A stretch of 64,000 nucleotides of DNA, taken from NCBI GenBank assembly GCA_022747635.1, contig JAKTNV010000008.1:2790886-2854885 (forward strand), written 5' to 3'. The translations under genes and the position numbers were made by a program. Source of the stretch: Hetaerina americana (Eukaryota > Arthropoda > Insecta > Odonata > Calopterygidae). This document shows, in pieces, positions 10,073-23,621 of the stretch; the stretch's first letter is position 1; each line of letters begins with the position of its first letter. The notes beneath the pieces were generated by a model. The model saw only the letters and a program-made list of their open reading frames with translations, was not told the DNA's origin and ran no database searches.

Positions 10073-11296
10073 GTGAGGCGGCTGCAATGGCGTCTGACCC
10101 CAGTGGGGCGGCCAGTAAGTGATGGTGTCACGTTAAAAACACTATTGAGGAAGGCAACGGGAAACCACCTCAATTATCATTCCCAAGAAAATATGATGGA
10201 CAATAGAGATATTTTGAGTCCTGGCAACCACAGGGCTCGGCCCAATCGGCCGTGTGTCGTTCCCGGCAGCGGGGGAGGCAAGGCTTCCGTGGTCGTCATC
10301 CCACAAAACCCTTGCAAGGGAAAACCAGAAGCAGCAGGACAGAAGACGCAGGAGAAGAAGACCAAATTAGTTAGAATAGGAACGTGGAATGTTAGGACAA
10401 TGTTGAGTACAGGGAAATTGGAGAATGTTAAGCGAGAGATGGGAAGGGGAAAATTAGATATTTTATGTCTATGCGAGGTGAGATGTAAGGATATCGGGGA
10501 TTATTGGAGTGATAAGTATAGAATAATATACAGCGGCGGGGACAAGAGCCAACGAGGGGTTGCCATAGTATTCAATGAAAAGGTAGGGAGAAGCGTAGTC
10601 AACATAGATGAGGTAACGGATAGAATACTACTAGTAGAGATAAAAGCAGAACCGACGAACTTAGTTATTATTCAGGTATACATGCCACCGAGCAACCATA
10701 AGGAAGAAGAGGTCGATAGGATATACGATCAGTTAGAGGACATATTCGCGTGTGTTCCTGCAGGGAAACATTTTATAGTGATGGGGGATTGGAATGCGAC
10801 GGTAGGCGAAGGAAGAGATGGTGATGAGGTGGGGGACTGCGGTTTAGGCACGAGGAATGACCGCGGGGAGAAAGCAGTTGAGTTCTGCAGGAGAGAGGGG
10901 CTAGTCATCACCAACACTTGGTTTAGACACCACTAAAGACGCAGGTACACATGGAAAATGCCAGGTGACCTAGAAAGGTATCAGCTAGATTATATCCTGG
11001 TTAGACACAGGTTTAGGAACAGTGTGATAAATTCGCACAGCTTCCCGGGAGCGGATGCGGACTCTGACCACAATTTAGTTGTTATGAAATGTAGAGCCCG
11101 TTTCAAAAAGATAAGGCAGGGGCGGCGAGTTAGAAAATGGAATGTAGAAGCATTAAATGGTTTGAAAAGGAAGGAATACAAACAGGCGGTAGAGGAAATC
11201 ATGGAGGATGATAAAGAGCTAAGTACAATCGAAGAAAAAGGGAAAGTATCAGGAAAGGGTTGGCTAAAGCCGCAAATGACACTATTGGACCGTTAA
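10073..11296 (+). pseudogene. LINE endonuclease domain (APE type), one stop
   Basis: One frame from 10073 to 11296 with a TAA stop at 10934-10936 just after TWFRHH. Where the domain continues (RRRYTWKMPG), a GAA-to-TAA change is the simplest explanation. Endonuclease motifs: GTWNVRTML near 10381, VYMPPSNH near 10675, MGDWNATVG near 10782, and the C-terminal SDHNLVV near 11065 with the catalytic Asp-His. In the family the enzyme nicks the target DNA to prime reverse transcription. The first ~100 codons before the endonuclease overlap the conserved 5' UTR and may be untranslated. Confidence 0.9.
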
Positions 11297-11333
11297 CGCT
11301 GAAAGCACTAGGAAACCATGGATCACGGATGAG

Positions 11334-13166
11334 ATGATCACAAAGTTGGATGAGCGGCGAAAATGGAAGAATGTAAATACAGAATTAGGCAAAATGAAGT
11401 ACAAAGAATTAAACAATAAATTGAGGCGGGCAACAAATAAAGCAAAAGAAGCATGGTGGAAGACGCAGTGCGAGGATATGGAAAGTCTGCAGAGGAAGGG
11501 TGAAATCGGTGCGCTGTACAGCAAAGTTAAATCTTTATCGGGAAGTAAGAAAGGGAGATCAACGATAGCAGTTAGAGATAAGGCGGGTAAGGTAATAGTT
11601 GACGCAGGAAAGATCCGAGAGAGATGGAAGGAGTATATAGAAGAACTGTATGGTAAAGAGCTTAGACCAACAAAGTTAGACATAGAAAAGGAAAATGACG
11701 TAGAGAAAGATAGCTTAGCTCCAGGGATACTAGACAATGAGATAGAAAGGGCATTAAGGGAGATGAAACTAAATAAGGCCGTGGGGGTGGATAACATTCC
11801 CGCGGAACTTTTAAAATGCTTAGGAAAATGTGGGAGGAAGAGGCTATATGGGCTGATCCGTAGTATTTATGAGGAGGGAATCTGGCCGGAAGACTTTGTG
11901 AGATCAGTTTTAGTTCCTATTCCGAAAAAGGTAAAGGCTACATCATGTGAGGACTACAGGACGATAAGTTTGATATCCCACGCAGCTAAAGTTGTCCTCA
12001 GGATCATAAACAAAAGGATAGAGAGTAGGGCAAAAGATTACTTAGGGGATGATCAGTTTGGGTTTAGGAAGGGGAGAGGTACGCGTGATGCCATTGCAGT
12101 ATTGAGATTATTAATCGAGAGGAACATAGAACACAACCAGGAGGTATTTGCCTGTTTCGTAGATTTCGAAAAAGGGTTCGATAGAGTGAATTGGGAAAAA
12201 CCAATTGGTATATTGCAGAAAATAGGAATAAATTGGAGGGAAAGGGGGCTAATCCGCAACCTGTACATTTCTCAGACTGCTCAGGTGCGGGTGGGAAACG
12301 GGGAGTCAGGATGGGCAGTGTTAGGAAGGGGTGTAAGGCAGGGTTGCCCATTATCACCGTTGCTGTTCAACCTGTATGCAGAGGAAATGATCAAAGAGGC
12401 ATGGGAAGAACTGGAGGTAGGAATGAAAGTGGGCGGGGAATTCGTAAAATCAGTTAGGTTTGCTGATGACCAAGCTTTAGTTTGTCAGTCAGCCAAGGGG
12501 CTGCAAGCTTTGCTTAGTGAATTGGAAATTCAGTGCGACAGGTATGAGATGAGAATCAATATTAATAAAACAAAGGTTATGCGATTTTCCAGAAAGAAAA
12601 AGGCTAAGCTTAACATTAAAATAAGAGGGCAAAAACTAGAGCAGGTAGAACAGTTTACGTACCTCGGTAGTGTTTTGGACCAACACGGTCAAAGTAGTAG
12701 GGACGTAAGGAGAAGAATTTTGCTAGGCAAAGAGGCTTTCACAAGGAGGAGGGAGTTGACGACGGGGACGTTGAGTAAGGATGTTAAGAAAAGACTCGTA
12801 AAAACTTTGATATGGAGCGTAGCTATGTACGGTGCTGAAACGTGGTCATTAAGGCAGGAGGATAGATGTAGATTGGAGGCTTTTGAAATGTGGGTATGGA
12901 GAAGAATGGAGAAGGTGAAATGGACATAGAGGAAAACAAATGACGAAGTACTTGGCATGGTGGCCGAAGAGAGGGGTTTGTTGGGAGAAATCCTGTGGAG
13001 GCAGGAAAAGTGGATGAAGGGGGTATTGACCGGCAGTGGGATGTTGAAGACTGTGATCGAGGGGAGAATGTATGGCAAAAGAGGAAAGGGAAGGAACAGG
13101 ATAGGGATGTTGGATGGGATGAAGGGAGGAAGAAAGTACTCCGAGATGATGAGGGACCTGATATAA
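11334..13166 (+). pseudogene. LINE reverse transcriptase and C-terminal region, one stop
   Basis: A long frame, offset by a frameshift from the endonuclease. Reverse transcriptase motifs in order: LVPIPKK and DYRTISLIS, GFRKGRGTRDAI, FVDFEKGFDRV (motif A, Asp), GVRQGCPLSPLLFNLY (motif B), and VRFADDQALV near 12456 (motif C, catalytic Asp-Asp). After the RT come TYLGSVLDQHG, ETWSLRQED and FEMWVWRRMEKVKW, then a TAG stop at 12927-12929. The same frame then continues to 13166. All catalytic residues seen are intact, so the stop and frameshift are the main damage. Confidence 0.93.
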
Positions 13167-13279
13167 ACTAGGAGTAGGGTGATGGATTTTTGTGTTTTGT
13201 TAGGAGTAATATAATGTTTGTTTTGTAGTTGTGTCCATACAAAAACCTACCTTAACCGGTAGATTACCTTTAATAATAA

Positions 13280-13293
13280 TATATTGGTTTGAC
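13280..13293. repeat. Right target-site duplication of the LINE
   Basis: Exact copy of 9889-9902 placed after the TAATAATAA tail. The first TA could belong to either the tail or the duplication. Confidence 0.93.
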
Positions 13294-13307
13294 TGAATTG
13301 GGAGTCT

Positions 13308-13353
13308 TTTTAGGTAGGTCTAACGTGAATATTTACGTAAGTCCTACCTAAAA
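13308..13353. repeat. Short hairpin repeat
   Basis: TTTTAGGTAGG at 13308-13318 pairs perfectly with CCTACCTAAAA at 13343-13353 around a 24-nt loop. Just downstream GGACCTGCCTA is repeated directly at 13368 and 13393. Function unknown. Confidence 0.6.
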
Positions 13354-13449
13354 TTAAAATGTCTAATGGACCTGCCTAGGCTTACGGAGTACGGACCTGC
13401 CTACGCTTAGGGCGTGCAAAATTAACGGTTATGATCACTCACGGGCCTT

Positions 13450-13890
13450 GCTATGCAGATTTGCACGTTATCCTGCCCTCTTTTCCGTCTCATGTATGGA
13501 ATATTGGGGAAATAATGAGAACTTAGCCTTTATTGAACATTTATCTTCGCACTTTAACATTTTCTATTTCACTACATGTAGCTCAGGAAAAATACTTTCT
13601 AAAAATGAGGAAATATATCCAGCTAATTTCTCCAATATTATACTAGACATTTCTTCCGGACCTGGTGCTTTGTTGGCTTCGGTACTACGGAGCTGATGGT
13701 CTATTCTTATCTTGGTGAGTGTATATTCGCCCATGTGTTCCCCGGGTGGGTGGGTTTGGGAGCTCGTTCGGTTCTATTGTGTCTTTATTGTAGACACTCT
13801 GGAAAAATTTATTTAAAATATTTGCCTTTTTCATGCTGTCAATAATAATTTCTACGTTTTCTCCCTTCATAGAATGTATTTACATTAATG
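13450..13890 (-). mobile_element. CR1-like LINE fragment (start of RT domain)
   Basis: Minus-strand translation gives KKANILNKFFQSVYNKDT and, in a shifted frame, NKAPGPEEMSSIILEKLAG. These align with the N-terminal RT region of the LINE at 43141-45860 (ANILNHFFQGVYNKNT, KAPGPEEIPARIIKELAE). Both ends are truncated and several frameshifts are present. Confidence 0.75.
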
Positions 13891-14645
13891 GTATTAGCTA
13901 ACGTGTTAGTAGCAACCGTTGATCAGTGCAGTTGTATTTTATAGAACTAGCAAATGATTTTTTTGGAAAAAATTAAGGGCATTAATCACGTGATTCAGAA
14001 TTATACAAGTGAGTGTCGCGTATCATATAGGTTCTGAATTTTCTTGGATGTTTCGGTTATAGCTCTTGAATTGCTGAAATGTTGGAATTAAAGAAGTTCC
14101 CACGCTCCCTCAACATTACGTGTCTTGATTAAACGTCTGAATTTATCAAATCTCTCAATTGATCCATGTCTTATCCAACGTGAATCGGTCCTCTTGAATA
14201 AGTGGATTTCTCATTTTCGAATCGGAATCTTCTTTCAATTGAAGGAAAATCAAACGCATATATCTTTGTGATAATTAATTCCTTCAATAGTAACTACATT
14301 TGAAATCTCTCAAGGTACTTTTTTATAGGTATTTTTTGCTAATAATTACCTCGTCATCGATGTAACTAAGCACTGAAGCGATTCTATTGCAAGTGTGCCC
14401 AAGATTGATGGGAGAATTTCTCTGCACGTGGGGGTATCGTTTTTAAATACTTATTTCTGAGAAATAACCGAGATATTTAGATCAAATTTATGCTGCAAAC
14501 TGATTGACTCTCATGTACGTGATGTTTTCAATTAAAGTTATTAAATGCTGACATTATTGTTCCAGGAGCCATAGATTGAAGTAACTCACAGTATTGAGAA
14601 GACAATCGGCTCGCACTGTGGTCAATTTTCTTCATTTAAAAGGTT
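13891..14645. other. AT-rich DNA, nothing recognised
   Basis: No open frame of note, no terminus and no repeat shared with the rest of the window was found. Confidence 0.4.
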
Positions 14646-15510
14646 ACACTACCCGACAGTTGTAGGATGGGAAAGGAATTTTCAAACTGGCAGCCACATA
14701 TCCCTCACGGACGATTTAAGAAGTGGAAGACCATCTCTCAGAGACGATGCTGCCCCACAGTGAGGAAGGAAGTTGAGGACTTCATCCTATTAGACCGAAA
14801 AGCAACCATCTAAATGATAATGACTGATCTTAGGCATGGCAGAGTGTGGAAAATTATTTACGAAGAACTGAACATGTCAAAGGTGTCAGGACGCTGGGTT
14901 CCACGACTACTTACTCCTCTTCAGAAGGAAACATGGCGCGACAAATCAAGGGAGACGTTGAATCAAGAAAAAGAGGACCAAAGAAGCACAGTGACTCTCC
15001 CCATCCCCCCTCCGAAAAAAAGGCTAAGATGCAGAAGTCTGAAGGGAAGGCCATGTCGTTTGTTCTTTGGGACTGTCGTGCGGTCATCTTAAGCAGACTA
15101 CTTGGAGAAAGGTCAGTCCATCACTGGTGCCCATTACTTTACACTGCCAAACAAATCCTGTGGTGCTCTGAAAATAGAAACGGTGCGATTGGTTCACCGA
15201 AGGCACCCGTCTCCTTGCCGACAGAGCACACTCATCACTCGAAGGTGCGGTCGAGGAATCAAAGTGATGTAGATTCGACAGTTTGCCAAATCCGCCCCAT
15301 CCCCCCGCCCCGAGCTACCTTTTCATATTCTCGTAAATCAAAGAAACCATTTCGGGGTCGGAGATTACAAAAATTACGTCATTCAAGAGGGAAAACGATG
15401 GTTTTCGACGCAATCTGCTGACTTCTACGATAACGACCTTCGAAAGGTCAAGAAACGCCGGGAGACTCTGGATGGTGACTATGAAGAGAGAAGTCTCAAG
15501 AGTAATAAGT
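14646..15510 (+). mobile_element. Degraded mariner (separate family)
   Basis: Mariner transposase can be followed in pieces: VRKEVEDFILLDRKATI (second HTH region), IIYEELNMSKVSGRWVPRLL near 14850-14915 (a good WVPRxL signature), then SPHPPSEKKAKMQKSEGKAM and LWDCRAVIL. At the end come ADFYDNDLRKV and GDYEE near 15420-15490. The first catalytic Asp region is missing. Stops and shifts occur throughout and I could not define terminal repeats. An old copy of a family not otherwise seen here. Confidence 0.65.
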
Positions 15511-15604
15511 AAAAATTAATTTTCTATCTCGGTTATTTTTTGAGTAATAATCAAAAGGTTACGATACTCTTTCGCATTTTCCATTTAATCGAAAACTTTA
15601 TGTA

Positions 15605-16690
15605 CGAGTAGCGTTCGATAACTATCCGACCTGCGTCCATATCTTAGCGCCAGAGCGCTCGTGCTGCCTCTGCGGGGTACGAGCCCGCAGCTGGTTTAAC
15701 CAGTTAGTAGTCCCTCACGAACTCCCTGAATGCCATAGTTAGCTGCCGGACACCTTGGGTCGCGTGCAGCGTGTGTTTTTGTCCAACGTGCGTGTTCCGT
15801 TCGTCGCATTTGTTTTCTGTTGAAAATGACAGAAAGAACAGATCAACGAATTTGCATCAAGTTTTGTTTCAATCTCGGCAAGAGTTGTACGGAGACGATT
15901 GAAATTATACAGAAGGCTCGTATTTGAGAATATTGAAGAAAGATTGAAATCTCCACTGATTACCGCGGTACGACCGTTGATAAATCAGATATTATTCTCA
16001 CACCGAGTTAAACACCGAGTTAAATCATGGCCCTCTCATCGTACACATAAATTTCGTGCGCTGATTAAGCTCTTCTAAGTAAAAGGCTTAACACCGATAA
16101 CGATCAAAACCGAGTTGGATAATTGCCATGGCATATCTGCTCCTGTGTTTTTGACTGTTTGCAATTTGGTTAATGAGCTTAAACGTGGCCGTACATCCAC
16201 AAATGATGAACATCCTTAGGGAAGTCCAGTAGAAGTGACTTCCTCCGCAATGGTCGGCATAATCCACGATACGGTTCTGATTGATCGACGGATCGAGGTT
16301 CACGGAATGGTTGAGACCATAGGCACAGTGTTCTCCATTTTGCACGAGAATTTGGGGGTGAAAAAATCTCGGCAAGGAGGGTGCCGCCGCGTTCAACCTC
16401 AGTGGATAATAAACGCAATCGGGTGGTGGACTCGGAAGCTGTTTTTGCGGATTCTCCATCGCAATCCTTATGAGTTTCTGCGTCGATGCATACGTAACTG
16501 TGGAGGAAGCATGGATGCACTCCAGAGACAAAGGAGCATTCGAAGCAGTGGGTTCTAAAGGCGATCCGACTCCGAAGAATGCGAAGACGGTGAAATCGGC
16601 CGACAAGGTGATGGCCATAGTTTCTTGAGATGCACGCGGAGATGAGACGCGCATCGATTTCATGTCATTCGATTAAATGTCTGCAATTTC
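15605..16690 (+). mobile_element. Degraded mariner interrupted by foreign sequence
   Basis: A possible 5' end at 15605 (TA at 15603-15604, CGAGTAGCGTTCGATAACT) precedes a start codon at 15825: MTERTDQRICIKFCFNLGKS, the mariner N-terminus. The frame breaks near 15925. After about 180 bp of unrelated DNA mariner resumes with ELKRGRTSTNDEH, VEVTSSAMVGIIHDTVL, ILHENLGVKK and then TVEEAWMHS, where the first catalytic Asp is read as Glu. The inserted stretch has, on the minus strand, ISGDFNLSS, like a CR1-type endonuclease motif (compare 53440-53665). No 3' inverted repeat found. Confidence 0.6.
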
Positions 16691-16739
16691 CTAGAATACT
16701 CGGTCCCGTTGCCATCCTATTAATTACAGTACCTACGAC

Positions 16740-16927
16740 TAGAACTGCAAGCACTAGAATACGTCCACACTTCCACTTCTCAAAATACCCTGGATGAATA
16801 GGACGACCTCAAATCTACGGGTGCATGTAGATGGGGAATGTTACTTCCACATGCCAACAGAGTGCTTCCGAATGTCGTTTTTTTGTATTCTACAAGCATG
16901 TGTGCATTAGCTTTCAGCCCACCCTCG
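16740..16927 (-). mobile_element. Mariner C copy 3, solitary 5' end
   Basis: About 190 bp matching the 5' end of mariner C on the minus strand, with terminus CGAGGGTGGGCTGAAAGC at 16927 and TA at 16928-16929. The rest of the element is missing. Confidence 0.75.
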
Positions 16928-16929
16928 TA

Positions 16930-17323
16930 GTTATGACGTCAATTCTACTATTTCTAGGGGTATATCCCCAATCGCTCAAAATGTTCTCCGATTATTCAGC
17001 TTAACGTGCGCATCCTATCATTTTTCTCAATTTCTTCCTGAGTGAAATCGTCCGGCTGCAATAAACTTACCTAGCTGCTGTTAAGATTGCCGAGGAATTG
17101 ATTTCTTACCGTGCCCACAGTCCAAAATCAGATTTCTAATACGTAATATTTCTTGCAATCACACGCTTGGCCACTATGCGTCGCATACAATCGGTTTGGC
17201 CGCTCTTATGTACTCATCGTCCATGAAGATCCTCGTCAGTGGAATGATTGAGGAATCGTGCAAATCTCTCTGGCTCGGATTCTACGTCCACCACGTGACT
17301 CAAACACAAACCAAAATGATACA
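16930..17323. other. Intergenic DNA, nothing recognised
   Basis: No coding likeness or repeat seen. It ends at the mariner B terminus at 17324. Confidence 0.4.
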
Positions 17324-18135
17324 CGTAGTCTACCCAATGAATACGCGAACTGGTGCAATCTGGCGGCCATGACGCGGACTATAGCTCCGCCCACTTGCGG
17401 CGCTACTTGCCTGAGACCAAATGAGCCGTCTGTGCTTGGCAGATCGTCGAGCTGTGCGTATGGTGCCTGCAATGTTAGTCTCTGTTGCCCTTGTATTCAT
17501 TGTTCGTCGAAAATGGAAATTGACGAAATCACGGAGCAACGAATCAATGTCAAGTTTTTGGTGCAGAAGTGCGGTGATAGTTATCAAGAAATTACTGAAA
17601 TGTTGACAGTTGTTTACGGTGATAATGCTCTGAAGAAAATATCCGTTTCCAAGTGGATTAAGCGTTTTAAAGATGGCCACGGATGATGCAAGGCCAGGAC
17701 GACCTTAAATCGCGTGTGTTGACGACACCATTGATCGTGTGCGGTCCCTTGTCCTTAACGATCGTCGAAAAACTGTCCGAATGATATCTGATGAACTGAA
17801 TTTAGGAAAATCAACAGTGCGCACTTTTTTAACCGAACGTGATTAATGGATGGATCCTTCACCATGACAATGTACCTGCACATTCAGCATTGATTGTTCC
17901 CCAGTTTCTGGCTAAAAATTCAATCACCTTGATCCTTGTTCATCCAACTTATTCGCCAGATCTCGAGCCCTGCGACTTCTCCCTATTCCCAAAATGCAAA
18001 AATGTGATGAAGGGACATCACTGGGAAGATGTGAACACAACAAAGCAAGAAACGACGGCAAAACTATAAAGCCCAACTGCCGAGGAATTCCAAGGGTGCT
18101 TTAAACAGTGGAAAAGACGTTAATTAAATCAGTAA
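17324..18135 (+). mobile_element. Mariner B copy b, internally deleted
   Basis: The 5' terminus at 17324 resembles the family end (AATACGCGAACTGGTGC). Transposase begins at ATG 17512 (MEIDEITEQRINVKF) with the HTH through VSKWIKRFKDGHG. The frame is broken near 17686. After NDRRKTVRM the sequence goes through the shared deletion join into a broken GWILHHDNAPAHS equivalent. C-terminal coding decays to about 18130 and no 3' inverted repeat is present. Between 17345 and 17512 the 5' UTR is the same as in copies a, c and f. Confidence 0.8.
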
Positions 18136-19752
18136 CAAAACTTTACGCCAACCGAGACCGCTGAGGTCTAGATACACCCTTTCCAGGCGATTTGAAAATA
18201 GGCTCCATCGAACTGATTACTTCTTCCTAATTTTTAATTTGATTCCGATTGAAATTTTTTTTTGCTGAGTTTCAGGAAATATTTTGGCAATACGAACAGC
18301 TGACAGAAATATTATGTATGTTGCAATTCCCATCGTTTGTTCAACATTTTACTAAATGAAGGTGCTCAAGCATCACAGAATGATAATTTACGATGACCGA
18401 AATCTTTCAAACCTCTTGTCCTTTGTTTCGTCCTTGCACAACACGCGGCGACGGCCCTTCTCAGCCTCCGCGCTGAAAACGAAATCTTTCGTCAGAAAAT
18501 CCATGCATCGGCGGACTTCCACGAACACTTCCAAAGAACGCAATGCGAACAGACACGAAGAAGGCACACTGCTCATTCCTAGCGAGCGAGGAAATTGACA
18601 AATTAAGTTGGTTTATTACAGTTAATTACCCACTTAAGTTGTTATTTAGGCAAAATTCCTGCAACTCTGGTTTCGCTTTTAGCAACACATGGGTTCATCA
18701 AATGTGTTCGGATCATCTGCTGGTCGATGCTTAGAGAAAAAACTTTCCTTTGGTTTTCCGCAGCCAACATGGCGTGGTTTCAAATGAAATATTCATTTCT
18801 CTCGCAGGATTTCCAGTGTTTCATTGAATATTCATTTTCTAGTTCTGGCTCTCTGAATAAATCTCTCTGCTCTACCCAATTCCTTCCGACATTGACTGCG
18901 CATTGAGCGTCGTGGATTGCATGGTTCCTCTCTCTCCTCTCGCGGCTTGTTTGCGAGTAGAATCACGTGTTCTCAATGAAAGAGGGTATTTGTGCATATG
19001 GAAATTAAATTCAAATAAATTTTTACTGCCTTTCGTCACGATGCGACCATTGAACAGCGCAACTGCGAGAAGGAATAAACAGCGATAGTTATGTGTCGGT
19101 TTAAGAGTGGACCTCTCAAATCCTGATTGCCCGGCAGCTTGACTCGGAATGAATTGAGTTCAGTGATACAAATGGGATAAATAGCGTGGATCGAACGGGA
19201 AGTTTTGTATAGGATTATTCTATTACTATATTAAAAAACAGTTCCCAGTAAAAAGCCGAGGCAAGGTTAGCGTCGGAGAAGCAATGAATGAATCAGTAGT
19301 TAACAACAGCAGAAAGTTTAAGAAATATTAGTTGAACATCATCCATTTATCCAGAGTAAAGGGGCAGTTATAATTATTGAAACCGAAAGCAGGTTATCGC
19401 CAATAGTGACATTTTTCCAAAACCCTTTTCCATTGGCAGACATGACAGAGTATATGGAATTGGGGGCGGCGTATTTTTTGAAGTTAAGAACTTTTCCATC
19501 AGCAGGACTGAGATAATTCCAGACAATGGTTCGGATACGGTGTTTTCTGTTTAGTCTTCGATCGAAAAGAACCCTTTTATGGGCATTTCTTAGAACACTA
19601 GAGGATAGGATTAATTCAATGCTAGAACTAGACAAACAAATGAAAACCTTCTCATCCAAAAACAATGAAAGAGGCATAATAATCAGTGGATAATTCGTTT
19701 TATGTATTTGTTGGAGCCTCTTCAGATTTGAAACGGCGGTTAAAGACGAAGG
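18136..19752. other. Long stretch without recognised features
   Basis: Contains short open frames only (for example 18356-18598 plus and 19339-19700 minus). None shows a motif or a likeness to the elements around it. AT-rich in parts. Confidence 0.35.
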
Positions 19753-19754
19753 TA

Positions 19755-21548
<1,794 letters not shown>

Positions 21549-21550
21549 TA

Positions 21551-21949
21551 CCCTCGAGTCGCTATTACATTCTTTAGCGTTGAACTCCATGCTTCACTTA
21601 ACAAAGAAGGGGCAATGTTATTCTTGATTTCTCATCGACGAACGTAGCCGAAAAAGTTTCAAAAATAGAAACTATGAATGTAATTAGAGACCACAGATTT
21701 CCCTCTATGGGATCCGAAATAAGAAGCGCAAAAGATAAATTTGCTTTTTTGATAACTGGGACCGTGATGGCTTTAATTGCTTTTGACAGAGGTCATTTTT
21801 TAACTTTACGAAATTTCGCAAGCGCCGAAACACTGGGACTCACTTCTTCCTGCTCAGCAGCCAACGGGTTCATTCCAAGTAAAATCATGAAAGATATCAC
21901 GGAACCAACAATAAGTTTGTAAATCGTGAAGTTAGACGTTAACTTGATT
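21551..21949 (+). other. Unassigned DNA
   Basis: An 82-codon frame at 21674-21922 is open on the plus strand, without a motif I recognise. Probably chance. Confidence 0.3.
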
Positions 21950-22205
21950 GCATTTTTACACGTTTTACAACTCTTCTACTGCACGTGATCTAATTCGGCA
22001 ATCGATTACAATCCCATATACTAGTAGGATATTCTAAACGAGGTCTTCCGAGCGAGAGATATAATTTCTCTTCCAAATCTTCTCGTCACATTTCCCCAAT
22101 ATTCTTGTAATTAATCTCTACTTTTCGCTTGCTTGTCCACATATTCCCCATGCAGGTTTCACTCGAGAGAGGTCGTCTGTCAGGGTAACACGCGCATTAG
22201 CATGG
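21950..22205 (+). repeat. Dispersed repeat, copy 1
   Basis: About 250 bp resembling 24105-24355 in the same orientation, at perhaps three quarters identity by eye. It includes the shared GAGATATAATTTCTCTTCCA, TTTTCGCTTGCTTG and GGTCGTCTGT. No coding likeness was seen. It lies directly upstream of LINE-like coding here, so it may be part of a longer element. Confidence 0.6.
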
Positions 22206-22559
22206 TGCAACACAAAGATAGAAAATCGTTACGACGTGAAAGGCTATACCAAAGACGAAAAATATACGGAATGATATCTCTAAAGACGAACGGCATGAGA
22301 TTATTCACGATTGTAAAAACAGCCCAGCAAAATTCAAATAAAGCATTGCAAAAAGCGATCAGCGCATGCAAAAGAAAAGAATTGGCTAAAGATGTACGCA
22401 AAAATCCGAAAACATTTTGGTCCATTCCCATGGAAGTTCTGGGAAATAAAACAACGTTTTACTCGCTCAAAAACGATAATGGCGATAGAGTAACCAGTAT
22501 TTTGATTAGCAGCGCAGCTGCTGAAATTCATATCTTAAAGCGATTCCACTAAGTTTCCA

Positions 22560-22629
<70 letters not shown>

Positions 22630-22960
22630 CTCTTGCACTTTACCTAAGCTGGTTTTCCCAACCGATACCCGAAATTGAAAATTTACAGAGTGGAATAGAA
22701 CTACTTCCACTGAAAAACAGAAACCTATTAAAATCCTTCCGGCCCGATCAAATAGCAGTTCGTATGTTTATTTAAGGAAATAGCGTCGAAAATTGCCCCG
22801 AATATAGGGATCACATTTAAGAAGTTTCCAATTGTTCTCCCCAAAATAACGAAACATTTAAAGTAACACCGAACTTGAGTCATCAACGGAGAGAAGCTAG
22901 GTAAATACAGACCTATCTCCCTCATATTCATATACTTTGTATACATGAAAAGACTACCCT
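22206..22960 (+). mobile_element. Degraded CR1-like LINE fragment
   Basis: The frame at 22133-22552 contains LAKDVRKNPKTFW and TTFYSLKNDNGDRVTS, typical of the linker ahead of a CR1/Jockey RT domain. A TA microsatellite interrupts it. Beyond that, plus-strand pieces such as SFRPDQIAVR (compare GPDGI..R) and a YRPISL-like stretch near 22900 suggest the RT start. Very decayed. Confidence 0.5.
22562..22625. repeat. TA microsatellite
   Basis: Uninterrupted TA dinucleotide run of about 32 units inside decayed LINE sequence. Confidence 0.97.
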
Positions 22961-23104
22961 CCAACACGTCGCAAAGACGTGTGGCAGGGGGTGTTAGGTA
23001 ACCAGCATTCCTGCATCTCCTCCGATACTTCCACAAACACATTGCACTCCTTAACCCACATGAAGGAGACGTGGAAGAGGGCGAAAGGACATCATCCATG
23101 TGAT

Positions 23105-23619
23105 ACCCGTCATGTTCGGTTGAAATACGTAGGGTGCACTGTAGATTTTCCTGAATTCAGTTCAACAGCTACCATTCGGACAGTTTTTCGACGATCGGTA
23201 AGGACAAGGGGCCGCACACGATCAATGTTGTCGTCAACACAGGTGTTTGACGGTCGTCCCGGCCTTGCATCATTCGTGGCCATCTTTAAAACGCTTAATC
23301 CACTTGGAAACGGATATTTTCTTCAGAGTATTATCACCGTAAACAACTGTCAACATTTCAGTAATTTCTTGATAACTTTTACCGCACTTCACCAAAAAAC
23401 GCCATGTTGATTCGTTGCTACGTGATTTCGTGAATTTCCATTTCTGACAAACAGTAAAAAGGACAACAGAAACTAACATAACCGGCACCATACGCACATC
23501 TCGACGATCCGCCAAGCACAGATGGGTCTCAGGCAAATAGCGCCGCTAGTGGGCGGGGCTATAGTCCGCGCCATGGCCGCCAGATTGCACCAGTTCGCGC
23601 ATTTATTGCATAGACCACG
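23105..23619 (-). mobile_element. Mariner B copy c, 5' half only
   Basis: The 5' terminus is at 23619 with TA at 23620-23621. The transposase N-terminus is near 23440 (a changed KWKFTKSRSNES frame, with MEIHEIT-type sequence in another frame), then KCGKSYQEITEMLTVVYGDN and KKISVSKWIKRFKDG. It continues to the region before the family deletion near 23110. The 3' half is missing. Confidence 0.75.
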
Positions 23620-23621
23620 TA

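Larger units (their letters stand above)
9903..13279 (+). mobile_element. Full-length RTE-like non-LTR retrotransposon
   Basis: A 3.38-kb LINE between perfect 14-bp direct repeats. The 5' UTR (from CCCTCCCCGGACTACAACC) is shared with the LINE at 32919-34490, so the 5' end is complete. It encodes an apurinic-type endonuclease, then a reverse transcriptase, then a C-terminal Trp-rich region. The 3' UTR ends in ACCGGTAGATTACC followed by a TAA repeat that merges into the target duplication. One in-frame stop (10934-10936), one frameshift (about 11297-11334) and a second stop (12927-12929) inactivate the coding region. Few lesions and an exact target duplication point to a fairly recent insertion. 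Clade assignment to RTE rests on the single-ORF layout, endonuclease style and TAA tail. Confidence 0.93.

Noticed and set aside
11282..11797. 171-codon minus-strand frame
   Set aside because: Antisense shadow of the LINE reverse transcriptase ORF; the plus strand carries the conserved motifs. The same applies to 49496-50110.
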